In this document: piece by piece, positions 16,271 to 23,437 of the stretch
Layout of the letters: every line of letters begins with the position of its first letter
Numbering within the stretch: the stretch's first letter is position 1
Origin: Halobacteriales archaeon QS_6_64_34
GTDB lineage: Archaea > Halobacteriota > Halobacteria > Halobacteriales > Haloarculaceae
Reading direction: 5' to 3'
Assembly (NCBI GenBank): GCA_003020925.1
Contig: PXRT01000015.1
Location: forward strand, 1-64,000
DNA length: 64,000 nucleotides
Made by a program: the position numbers and the translations under genes
The notes under the pieces: model-generated
Told to the model about the DNA's origin: nothing
The model's database searches: none
Seen by the model: the letters and a program-made list of their open reading frames with translations, nothing else

Positions 16271-16927
16271 TTAAGGACCTTTCCCTTCGGACCGAACGAC
16301 GGCGTAGCAGTTGCCGCTGGAAACCTCGAACGAGTCCGTCGCCAGGTCGCTCTCATCGAGTTCCCGCTGAAACTCCGCCGGCGCGTAGATGTGGTAGAAT
16401 CGGGGGACCGTCTCGCCGCCGGGGAGCGTCCAGTCGACCGTCGTATCGAAGCCGGTGTCGGCGTCGGCGGGCGCGTCGAATCGGTCGTGGGCCGTGCTCC
16501 AGGCGCTGACGAGCGCCGTGCCATCGGGGGCCAGCACGCGGCCGAGTTCGTCGAGGCTCGCACGGCGGTCGGCCGCGCTCGGAAGGTGATGGAGCGTCGC
16601 GACGTAGACGGCCAGGTCGACGCAGTCGTCGGCCACCGGCAGGCGGGCGGCGTCGCCCAGCAGGAACGGGGCGCGGTCGCCGACGCGGTCGGCCGCCACG
16701 TCGAGCAGCGCCCGAGAGATATCTAGCCCGACAGCGCGGTCGGCCGCGTCGGCGAGTACGGCGGTGTGGCGGCCGTTGCCACAGCCGATATCGAGCGCCG
16801 TCCCGCCTTCGGGGGCGTCCGCGACGAAGGATTCGACCTCCGGCCAGGCGTACTCGCGGGTCTTCGAGAAGTGGGCCCCGATGCGCTCGTACGTTCGGCG
16901 GACGCCGGCCCGGGAACACTCGTCCAT
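16271..16927 (-). CDS. SAM-dependent methyltransferase, Trm9/ALKBH8-like
   Basis: 218 residues from MDECSRAGVRRTYERIG. The N-terminal pattern Y-x-x-I-x-x-H-F-S-x-T-R-x-x-x-W-P-x-V (YERIGAHFSKTREYAWPEV) is the hallmark of Trm9/ALKBH8 enzymes, which methylate carboxymethyluridine at the wobble position of tRNAs with U34. SAM motifs follow: ALDIGCGNGRHTAVL (motif I), AVGLDISRALL (motif II) and CVDLAVYVATLHHLPS (motif IV). The neighbour tRNA-Gly(TCC) has U34. The archaeal substrate is not established, so the assignment to tRNA is inferred. It follows the redoxin gene by 44 bp on the same strand. Confidence 0.78.
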   Translation of the reverse strand: MDECSRAGVRRTYERIGAHFSKTREYAWPEVESFVADAPEGGTALDIGCGNGRHTAVLADAADRAVGLDISRALLDVAADRVGDRAPFLLGDAARLPVADDCVDLAVYVATLHHLPSAADRRASLDELGRVLAPDGTALVSAWSTAHDRFDAPADADTGFDTTVDWTLPGGETVPRFYHIYAPAEFQRELDESDLATDSFEVSSGNCYAVVRSEGKGP

Positions 16928-16971
16928 ATCGCTCACTGAGTGTGGCGGGTGCTTACCGCTTTCCACTCCTT

Positions 16972-17436
16972 TCAGAACCGGGCGACGGCCGACCGGATGG
17001 GGTCGATGTCCGGTGTGCCGGACTCGCGGTCGGGCTCCGGGTCGGTCCACGCGAACTCGACGCGACACCGGCGGTCGACGAGAAAGGCCGCCCGCTGCGT
17101 CGAGCCGTCGGGCCGCTGGACACCGAACTGGTCGTCGACGCCAGGGTCGTCGACAAGCAGCGGAAAGGGGAGGTCGAGGTCGCTGGCGACCTGCCGGTGG
17201 TCCTCGACAGTGCCGGGGGCGACGCCGAGAACCGCGATAGCGTCCGTCAGTCCGGCCCAGTCAGTGTCCCGGAGCGCACCGAGATACGCCCGGCACCGGG
17301 GTTCGAAATCCGCCGTGTAGAAGGCGACGAGGACGGGCGCTCGGCGGGCCGCCGCCGAGAGGCGGTACGCGCCGACCGTCTCTCCGTCCGTGCCGTCGAG
17401 GTCGAAATCGGGGGCCGGGTCGCCGGCATCGAGCAT
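16972..17436 (-). CDS. Peroxiredoxin-fold protein with altered active site
   Basis: 154 residues with an AhpC/TSA fold: MLDAGDPAPDFDLDGTDG, VLVAFYTADFEPRCRAYLGALRD, AVLGVAPGTVEDHRQVASDLDLPFPLLVDD and AAFLVDRRCRVEFAW. The Cys aligned with the peroxidatic residue is present in EPRC, but the conserved Pro and Thr of the P-x-x-x-T-x-x-C motif are replaced (Thr by Glu). Peroxidase activity is therefore doubtful. It lies upstream of the Trm9-like gene in the same direction. Confidence 0.75.
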   Translation of the reverse strand: MLDAGDPAPDFDLDGTDGETVGAYRLSAAARRAPVLVAFYTADFEPRCRAYLGALRDTDWAGLTDAIAVLGVAPGTVEDHRQVASDLDLPFPLLVDDPGVDDQFGVQRPDGSTQRAAFLVDRRCRVEFAWTDPEPDRESGTPDIDPIRSAVARF

Positions 17437-17586
17437 ACCGGAACGACCGTCGGCAGCGAGAAAAGTGGTAGGCCGGTCCGCACGAGGCCGGTCAACAGTG
17501 CGTGGCCGAGCCGGGTGGTTCGCTATCGACTGCAGATGTCGCCTACCACCGTGAGGTTCAAGCGGCCGTCCGGTCTAGCTCCGACA

Positions 17587-19041
17587 ATGCCAATCGAGCT
17601 TTCGGGCGCTCACACCACGGCGCGCGTGATGGTCGACGACGAGTCGCTGGTAGAGGAGGGGTGTATGGAGCAGATACAGACCCTCATCGACCACCCCGCC
17701 TTCACCGAGCCGGTGCGAATCATGCCCGACACGCACTGGGGCGCCGGTGCGCCAATCGGCTTCACGATGCCACTGGCCGACCGCGTCGTCCCCAACATCG
17801 TCGGGGTGGACGTAGGCTGTGGGATGGCCGTGACGAACCTCGGTGACACGCTCTCACTTTCCGACGCCGAGCGCGAGCGCAGGGTCCGCAAAGCGGTGCC
17901 GATGGGTCGGTCCGTCCACGACTACGACGACGCGCCCCATCTGGTCTCCGAGTTCCCCTTCGACCGCGCGAACCGCGTCTTCGACCAGTTCGACGCGGCC
18001 TTCGCCGAGCGTTTCGGCGAGCACGTCGACCCAATCGAGTTCGATTTCGACGGGTACGACGGCGACTACTTCGAGTCGCTTTGTGAGCGGGTCCTGGCCG
18101 ACCAGCGCCAGGGGATGGACCACGTCATCAAGAGCGCCGGCACCCTGGGCGGGGGGAACCACTTCGTGGAGTTCGCAAAGGGCCAGGAGTCGGGCGACTA
18201 CTGGCTCGTCATCCACAGCGGCTCCCGGTATCTGGGCATGTCCGTCGCCCAGTACTGGCAGTCGACCGCGACGGACCGGCGCGCTATCGGCGATATCCGC
18301 GCCGAGATTCCCGACGAGTACACCGAGTATCTGAAATTCGACCCCGACACCGTCGAGTCGCGGGACCTCTACACCTGGGTCACCGGTGGGATGGGCGAGT
18401 CCTACATCGACAAGGAGCGCCTGCGCCGGGAACTCGACGGGAGCGACATCGAAGACGCCTTCGACAGACTCGGTCGGCTCCAGGGGGCGGTCCGAGACGA
18501 TATGGGTGACGACGACCGCAACACCGACCTCGACTGGCTGGAGGGTCGGGAGGCTCACGGCTACTACGTCGATATGCTGTTCGCCCAGCAGTACGCCCGC
18601 TGGAACCGCGAGCTGATGAGCGACGCCATCTGTGACGCGCTGGACGTCGAGCCCGTCGACCGGTTCCAGAGCGTCCATAATCTGATAGATTTTGGAGATT
18701 TAACCGTTCGGAAAGGTGCTACACCAGCACGGAAGGGGCAGCGACTGGTCATTCCTTTCAACATGGCCGAGGGGTCGGTCCTCGCGCACGGCAAGGGCAA
18801 CGACGAGTGGCACCAGACCGCGCCTCACGGCGCTGGTCGTCGGATGGGGCGCAGAGAAGCCCACGATACGCTCGACCCGGCTGACGCCAAGCAGCGTATG
18901 GAGGGAATCTATACGACGAATATTCCAATGGACGAGGCTCCTGCGGCGTATAAGAGCGGCTCGAAGATACTTGATAATATCACTCCGACAGTCGAAATTA
19001 TTGAACGGCTGCGTCCCGTACACAATCTCAAGGCAGAATGA
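17587..19041 (+). CDS. rtcB: RtcB-family RNA ligase, bacterial-type clade
   Basis: 484 residues from MPIELSGAHTTARVMVDD. RtcB joins RNA with a 2',3'-cyclic phosphate or 3'-phosphate end to a 5'-OH end using GTP and Mn2+. Mn ligands are seen in VGVDVGCGM (Cys), LGGGNHFVEF (His) and VIHSGSRYLG (His); the guanylated His is in APHGAGRRMGR. The N-terminus lacks the extended start of the main archaeal tRNA-splicing RtcB, so this looks like a bacterial-type paralogue for RNA repair. From about 18675 to 19041 base use is clearly richer in A+T than upstream, and a second C-terminus is present after the stop (19038-19155). Confidence 0.85.
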   Translation: MPIELSGAHTTARVMVDDESLVEEGCMEQIQTLIDHPAFTEPVRIMPDTHWGAGAPIGFTMPLADRVVPNIVGVDVGCGMAVTNLGDTLSLSDAERERRVRKAVPMGRSVHDYDDAPHLVSEFPFDRANRVFDQFDAAFAERFGEHVDPIEFDFDGYDGDYFESLCERVLADQRQGMDHVIKSAGTLGGGNHFVEFAKGQESGDYWLVIHSGSRYLGMSVAQYWQSTATDRRAIGDIRAEIPDEYTEYLKFDPDTVESRDLYTWVTGGMGESYIDKERLRRELDGSDIEDAFDRLGRLQGAVRDDMGDDDRNTDLDWLEGREAHGYYVDMLFAQQYARWNRELMSDAICDALDVEPVDRFQSVHNLIDFGDLTVRKGATPARKGQRLVIPFNMAEGSVLAHGKGNDEWHQTAPHGAGRRMGRREAHDTLDPADAKQRMEGIYTTNIPMDEAPAAYKSGSKILDNITPTVEIIERLRPVHNLKAE

Positions 19042-19155
19042 CCTATTCGGAGGAAGAGTGGTTAGAAGACGCCGGGTTCGATGTGTACGCCCGCGACGGC
19101 CGCCGAGGTCATCGAGTGGCTCGACCCGGTCCACAACCTGAAATCGACTGACTGA
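19038..19155 (+). pseudogene. Leftover second RtcB C-terminus and a truncated following ORF
   Basis: An ATG overlapping the rtcB stop (ATGA) opens a 37-codon frame starting MTYSEEEWLEDAGFDVY that then goes out of frame with what follows. In another frame 19081-19155 reads TPATAAEVIEWLDPVHNLKS and a stop, which closely parallels the present RtcB end TPTVEIIERLRPVHNLK. The best explanation is that a foreign fragment, holding an RtcB 3' end and the first codons of the donor's next gene, replaced the native end and left the native last codons behind. Confidence 0.65.
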
Positions 19156-19210
19156 GCGGGCCCGGTTGGCGTTTTTGGCGTGTTTGTGTCGTCCACCAGA
19201 ACTAAGTAGG

Positions 19211-19250
19211 TGTGTAAACTATACTTTACTGTAAAGCTCCCTTTACACCT
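19211..19250 (+). promoter_or_regulatory. Promoter and palindromic operator of the DUF2178-XRE pair
   Basis: An A/T-rich box (aaactatact) lies about 35 bp before the ATG at 19258. It overlaps the perfect 13-base palindrome ctttactgtaaag (19224-19236). The half-site gtaaa/tttac occurs again on each side (19213-19217 and 19242-19246), within an outer imperfect inverted repeat gtaggtgtgtaaa / tttacacctac. This arrangement suits autorepression by the XRE protein of the operon. Confidence 0.55.
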
Positions 19251-19257
19251 ACCGACA

Positions 19258-19674
19258 ATGACCACCACTGAATCCCCTGCGACCACGAAGCTCTCCAAGC
19301 GACGGACGTATCGACGACTGATGTACGTCTCGGTGTTCGGCGGCGCCGGTATCGGATTCCTCCTCCGGTATCTTGACTACCCTGTCGTCGGCGAGGCGGT
19401 GTACATTGTTGGCGTCCTGTCTTTCCTCGCCATCTGGAAGGGGTCGGACGTCCAGTTGATGGACGAACGCGACTGGGCGCTCGAACGCCGCGCGAGCCTG
19501 ACCGCATTGCAGATAACCGGGGCCGTCCTGGTCGTCGTCGCCTCCGCGTCGCGGCTGGTGACCTGGCTCACCGACTACACCGTTCCCACCCTCGTGTGGG
19601 GCGTCCTGTATGGCTATATTGGACTGTTTATCGCCTTCGGCGTCGCGTACCTCTATCACCGCCGCAGGCTATGA
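19258..19674 (+). CDS. DUF2178-family membrane protein
   Basis: 138 residues with four membrane helices: LMYVSVFGGAGIGFLLRYL, VGEAVYIVGVLSFLAIW, LQITGAVLVVVASASRLV and VLYGYIGLFIAFGVAYLY. The loop QLMDERDWALERRAS between helices 2 and 3 matches the DUF2178 hallmark (D-E-R-x-x-x-I-x-x-x-A). Such proteins usually lie directly upstream of a small XRE regulator, as here. The function is unknown; a membrane stress or signalling role is only a guess. The next gene starts inside its stop codon (ATGA). Confidence 0.82.
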   Translation: MTTTESPATTKLSKRRTYRRLMYVSVFGGAGIGFLLRYLDYPVVGEAVYIVGVLSFLAIWKGSDVQLMDERDWALERRASLTALQITGAVLVVVASASRLVTWLTDYTVPTLVWGVLYGYIGLFIAFGVAYLYHRRRL

Positions 19675-19871
19675 AGAACACACTCGATGAGTACCGCAGT
19701 CGCGACGGACTGAGCCAGGGCGAACTCGCCGAAGCCGTCGGCGTGAGCCGCCAAACCATCAACGCCATCGAACGGGAACGCTACGACCCCTCACTGGAGC
19801 TAGCCTTCAAGCTCGCGGCGCAGTTCGACTGTCCCGTCGAGGCGCTGTTCGACCCCGGACTCGACGATTAG
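19671..19871 (+). CDS. XRE-family HTH regulator (YozG-like short form)
   Basis: 66 residues from MKNTLDEYRSRDGLSQGELA. Nearly the whole protein is one Cro/C1 helix-turn-helix: LSQGELAEAVGVSRQTINAIERERYDPSLELAFKLA, then a short tail DCPVEALFDPGLDD. This size class commonly controls its own operon with a DUF2178 membrane protein. The start overlaps the upstream stop by 4 bp, so translation is coupled. Candidate operator: the palindrome at 19224-19236. Its 3' end overlaps the acyl-CoA dehydrogenase gene by 4 bp. Confidence 0.88.
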   Translation: MKNTLDEYRSRDGLSQGELAEAVGVSRQTINAIERERYDPSLELAFKLAAQFDCPVEALFDPGLDD

Positions 19872-21007
19872 AGCCCCAGTTCGCGACCCAGCACCAGCCG
19901 CTGAATCTCGCTGGTCCCCTCCCCGATTTCCATCAGCTTCGCGTCCCGATAGAACCGCTGTGGGGCGTAGTCGGTGAGATAGCCGTAGCCGCCCAGCACC
20001 TGCACTGCGGCCTCGCCGACCTTACGGGCCGTCTCGCTGGCGTCGAGCTTGGCGAGGGCGGCGATTCGCGTCACGTCTGCTCCCCGGTCGTACATCGTCG
20101 CGGCCTTCTGTGTCAGCAGCCGCGAGCGCTCGATTTGCCGGTCCATCTCCACGATTTTGTCCCGGACCGCGTCGAACGTCGAGATGGGCCGGTCGAACTG
20201 CTCGCGCTCGGTGGCATACTCTCTGGCGGCCTCGAAGGCACCCTGTGCCAGCCCGACCGACAGCGCTGCAATGGAGATTCGCCCGCCCTCAAGCGTTTGC
20301 TTCGTCTGTGTCCAGCCGTCGCCTTCCTCGCCGAGCAGCCGGTCGGCCGGCACCCGGCAGTCGTCGAACTGGAGCTCGCAGGTCGGCGAGGCGTTCAGCC
20401 CCATCTTCTCCCACTCCTCGGTCACCGTCCAGCCGCCGTCCTCAGGCGAGACGACGAACGTCGAGATGCCGTCGTAGCCGGCCGCGGGGTCGGTGACCGC
20501 CTTGACCAGTAGGGAGCCGGCGACCGAGCCGTTCGTGATGAACTGCTTGATGCCGTCGATGACGTAGTCGTCGCCGTCGCGCTCGGCGGTCGTATTCATG
20601 TCGCTGGCGTCGCTGCCGCTACCGGGTTCGGTCAGTGCCCACGCGCCCAGGTGCTCGCCCGCCACCAGCGGCTCCAGCCACCGCTCTCGCTGGGCGTCGG
20701 TCCCGAAGTTCTCGATGGGTTTGCTCCCGAGCGAGGTGTGTGCGGCAAACGAGAGGCCAACGGCGCCCGAGACCCGGCCCAGTTCCTCACAGACGACGGC
20801 GTACATGAGCTGGTCGCCGCCCAGCCCGCCCCAGCGTTCCGAGACCGGGACACCCAGCATGTCGAGCTCCCCGAGCCCGTCGAATATCTCGGTCGGAAAC
20901 CGGCGCTCGTCCTCTATCTCCTGGGCGATGGGAGCGATTTCGTCCTCGCAGAACTCCCGCACAGCCGCCCGGACGTGCCGGTGTTCGGCCGGGAGCGTGA
21001 ACTCCAT
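19868..21007 (-). CDS. Acyl-CoA dehydrogenase
   Basis: 379 residues from MEFTLPAEHRHVRAAVREF. FAD enzyme for the first oxidation of acyl-CoA thioesters. Signatures: GAWALTEPGSGSDASDMNTTA, VIDGIKQFITNGSVAGSLLV, the middle beta domain with WEKMGLNASPTCELQF, RISIAALSVGLAQGAFEAA, QVLGGYGYLTDYAPQRFYRDAKLMEIGEGTSEIQRLVL with the Glu that in short-chain enzymes is the catalytic base (EGTSEI). Chain-length or branched-chain specificity is not decided by sequence. Upstream Met codons at 21040 and 21049 are less likely starts. Confidence 0.92.
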   Translation of the reverse strand: MEFTLPAEHRHVRAAVREFCEDEIAPIAQEIEDERRFPTEIFDGLGELDMLGVPVSERWGGLGGDQLMYAVVCEELGRVSGAVGLSFAAHTSLGSKPIENFGTDAQRERWLEPLVAGEHLGAWALTEPGSGSDASDMNTTAERDGDDYVIDGIKQFITNGSVAGSLLVKAVTDPAAGYDGISTFVVSPEDGGWTVTEEWEKMGLNASPTCELQFDDCRVPADRLLGEEGDGWTQTKQTLEGGRISIAALSVGLAQGAFEAAREYATEREQFDRPISTFDAVRDKIVEMDRQIERSRLLTQKAATMYDRGADVTRIAALAKLDASETARKVGEAAVQVLGGYGYLTDYAPQRFYRDAKLMEIGEGTSEIQRLVLGRELGL

Positions 21008-21142
21008 ACGGGTAGTACGGTCCCTGTCGACAAATACCATGTGGGACACAACAATTATCGAACAGTCGGCCGATTGTAATGGCCACTGAGAAGCACCGTC
21101 TATCTAACTCGTTTCGACCGGTACGACAGCGGTGGTGACGGC

Positions 21143-21694
21143 CTACTCGGCGTCGGCCGGAACGTCGAAGTCGTGGAAGTGCTCACCCTCCTCCTTCGAG
21201 AGGATGTCGAGCGCTGCGGCGCCGCCGTCGCCGGCGGCGATGATGGCCTGCCACTCCTGGTCACGGACCATCGCCCCGGTGGCGTAGGCGTCGTCGACGC
21301 TGGTCTCCATCGAGAGGGTAACCTCGACCAGGTCGCCGTCGAACGCACAGCCCAGGGCCTCCGCCAGCGAGCGGTCGGCGCCGGTCGCCAGCACCAGATA
21401 CCCCGCCTCTGTCTCGCCGTCGGCCGTGGTGACGGCGAACCCGTCCCCGCGCTGCTCGACACCCGTGACCTCTTGCTCGTGGATGTCGACGCCGAAGCCC
21501 TCGACTTGCTCTCGGGCGGCCGCTATGTACTCCGAACCGTCCATCGAGTCGATGCCGAGATAGTTGAACAGGTGGGCCTTGTGCATCCACGTTTCGTCGG
21601 TGTCGTAGACGACTGTGTCGAGCCCGTTTTTCTCCGTGAACAGTGCCGCGCTGAGGCCGGCGGGACCGCCGCCGACCACGATTACGTCTGTCAT
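21143..21694 (-). CDS. Short NAD(P)/FAD-dependent oxidoreductase, thioredoxin reductase-like
   Basis: 183 residues from MTDVIVVGGGPAGLSAALF. The dinucleotide motif GGGPAGLS and the closing motif YATGAMV belong to the FAD domain of thioredoxin reductases, but the NADPH insert and the redox CxxC are missing. A block LVLATGADRSLAEALG is the ATG motif. The protein is about half a reductase, yet such short forms are regular in haloarchaea, so truncation is not implied. The natural partner is unknown. A small gap separates it from the acyl-CoA dehydrogenase gene; it could share a transcript with the SRPBCC gene upstream. Confidence 0.8.
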   Translation of the reverse strand: MTDVIVVGGGPAGLSAALFTEKNGLDTVVYDTDETWMHKAHLFNYLGIDSMDGSEYIAAAREQVEGFGVDIHEQEVTGVEQRGDGFAVTTADGETEAGYLVLATGADRSLAEALGCAFDGDLVEVTLSMETSVDDAYATGAMVRDQEWQAIIAAGDGGAAALDILSKEEGEHFHDFDVPADAE

Positions 21695-21746
21695 ACACCG
21701 ACAGTTCACGGTCGACGCTCAAATGCCTGTTCGAGGGGGCAGTTCT

Positions 21747-22232
21747 TTAGGCCTCGAGTAGCTCCTTGGTCTTCCGGTGGCGGAACCGAAACATCGGCTC
21801 CATGCCGAGGAACCCAACTGGCCCGGCCAGCTCGCCGAGGCGACCGCCGGGGAGTTCGTACACTACGCGGTCGTGGACGACTGTCGCGAGGTCGCCGGCC
21901 GCGCGGAACTGGTGGGTGTGTTCCCACTCCGGAAACGGCCCCTCCCGCATGACGTCCCGGAACATCGCCTCGTGGTCGCCGACCTCGCGGGCGACGATTT
22001 CGGAGACCCATCGCTGGCGCGGCCCGACGCCGAAGGGCTGTATCGAGGAGACGATGACCGACCCCGCCACCAGTTCGTCGGGGTTCGAGTCACCATCGGG
22101 CCCGCGCGTCTCCTCGACGCGGAGTTGCATCCAGTCCGGAGTCAGTGCCACGAGGCCGTCAGCCGTCGCGTGGAACTCCCAGACGTCGTCGAGAGGCGCC
22201 GACACGCGGACCTCGCGTTCGAAAACGGGCAT
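21747..22232 (-). CDS. SRPBCC (START-like) family protein
   Basis: 161 residues from MPVFEREVRVSAPLDDVWEFHA. The N-terminal strand and helix pattern VSAPLDDVWEFH is typical of the polyketide cyclase/Bet v 1 fold, which binds hydrophobic ligands. Later blocks are QRWVSEIVAREVG, PFPEWEHTHQFRAAGD and the C-terminal helix MFRFRHRKTKELL. No ligand can be named. The frame to 22337 is longer but has no conserved start. Confidence 0.8.
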   Translation of the reverse strand: MPVFEREVRVSAPLDDVWEFHATADGLVALTPDWMQLRVEETRGPDGDSNPDELVAGSVIVSSIQPFGVGPRQRWVSEIVAREVGDHEAMFRDVMREGPFPEWEHTHQFRAAGDLATVVHDRVVYELPGGRLGELAGPVGFLGMEPMFRFRHRKTKELLEA

Positions 22233-22431
22233 AGTATCTGTTGGGCCGAGCGGAACAAAACTCCGGCGGTCGGCTAGGAACTGCTGTAGCGGGCGTTTGC
22301 ATCTTGACCGAGATTGCTGGCAGCTAAAAGGCGTCATAGAACGCTTTCCACAGTATTGATTTCACCCCCTTCTGTAGCGAACACGCCGATACGTAGGTCT
22401 GCGTACTGACCGCAACAGCTTTACGTCACAA

Positions 22432-22857
22432 TTGACTACATTCGATTACACTGTGCCTGTATTCCTCGAAAATCACGATGCTGAGATAACCCTCCGACCG
22501 GGAACCACGAAGTCAGACATCGTAGTGTATCTGTACCAGAATCCTGAGTGGGGATACTCTCCACAGGACATCAAAGAGGCCCTTGATATACCGAGGGGGA
22601 CCGCTACAACCACACTCAAACGTCTCTATGACGAGGACTACATCGGCAAAACTGCCGATGGGTACTACCACGCCCTCGGTGAACGGGGGGATATCCGGCG
22701 GTACGTCGCTAATCACAATCAAGCACACCGGATGTTTGGCCATCACCGCAATGCGGATGCGATGCCTGAAGAACCCAAGACAAAGATCGGTGAAGACCGT
22801 ACTGAGGAGGCTCTCGATGCAGAACTCGCGGAACTGGAAGACGACTTAGATGAGTAA
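22432..22857 (+). CDS. Winged-helix protein, probable antitoxin of a toxin-antitoxin-like pair
   Basis: About 141 residues. The middle holds a winged helix: TKSDIVVYLYQNPEWGYSPQDIKEALDIPRGTATTTLKRLYDEDYIGKTADGYYHAL. The tail is very acidic (EEALDAELAELEDDLDE), typical of a part that neutralises a toxin or RNA-binding protein. The first codon in the frame is TTG at 22432; a GTG at 22453 is a good alternative, because an A/T box (tttacg) stands about 30 bp ahead of it. Base composition is less GC-rich than neighbouring genes, suggesting acquisition. The next gene overlaps its end by 8 bp. Confidence 0.65.
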   Translation: MTTFDYTVPVFLENHDAEITLRPGTTKSDIVVYLYQNPEWGYSPQDIKEALDIPRGTATTTLKRLYDEDYIGKTADGYYHALGERGDIRRYVANHNQAHRMFGHHRNADAMPEEPKTKIGEDRTEEALDAELAELEDDLDE

Positions 22858-23191
22858 ACTATCAGCAGGCGATGTTTGTTGGGCACGAGACCCGACAGAG
22901 GCCCATCCTCAGCGGCCAATTATCGTCTTGGCTCACGACACACACCCGTTCAGTGCGACTGATTGTACTGTGATGTGTGTCGGAACGAGCGCCGGAAAAT
23001 ATCAGCAAACGACACCCGAGCTCAAAGATAAGCATCTCAGCGGTATCTCGCTCACCGACACCTCGTACCTCATGCCATGAGCACTGTATACAATTCCACC
23101 GGGAACGATCATCGACGGAAAGGCGAGCGGAAAACTCACAGAAGACGGGCAGAGACTGCTGAAAAAGTCGCTCATTTCTCTCATCCCATAG
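22850..23191 (+). pseudogene. PemK/MazF-like toxin interrupted by an in-frame TGA
   Basis: The first 76 codons encode SKLSAGDVCWARDPTEAHPQ then RPIIVLAHD and MCVGTSAGKY, the pattern of a PemK/MazF-type endoribonuclease (G-D-V-x-W, R-P-x-I-V). A TGA at 23078-23080 stops translation after SYLMP. The same frame then goes on as ALYTIPPGTIIDGKASGKL through TEDGQRLLKKSLISLIP to a stop at 23189-23191. A Trp codon (TGG) would fit the interrupted position. One base change therefore probably killed the toxin. The link to MazF is by pattern, not by search. Confidence 0.6.
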
Positions 23192-23325
23192 CTGGGCAGC
23201 GATAGGAGCAGATATTTCATTTCGATAGTACGCCTAAGAATCGGCACCGTCAGTGCTTCCTCTGTACCTATCATTTATCAGGCAGTAGAGAAGATATGAG
23301 AACTGTTCTATGACACCCTCAACGG

Positions 23326-23395
23326 CCAGAAAGCTCCCGCACTCTTGATTCGCGCGCAGCGAGTCCTCCGACTGGAGCGAATCGGGGCTTTCTGG
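23326..23395. repeat. Short degenerate copy of the structured repeat
   Basis: The left end ccagaaagctccc (23326-23338) and right end ggggctttctgg (23384-23395) match the inner parts of the terminal repeats of the element at 27261-27472, with one extra base. Between them, gattcgc (23347-23353) pairs with gcgaatc (23377-23383), and the loop carries the shared cgcagcgag and cgactggag words. The outer parts of the ends and the first hairpin are absent. It lies between the toxin remnant and glutamate dehydrogenase. Confidence 0.7.
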
Positions 23396-23437
23396 TCTCA
23401 GTAACTGTTGCTGCAGAATCGATAGTGAAAATCGTTG

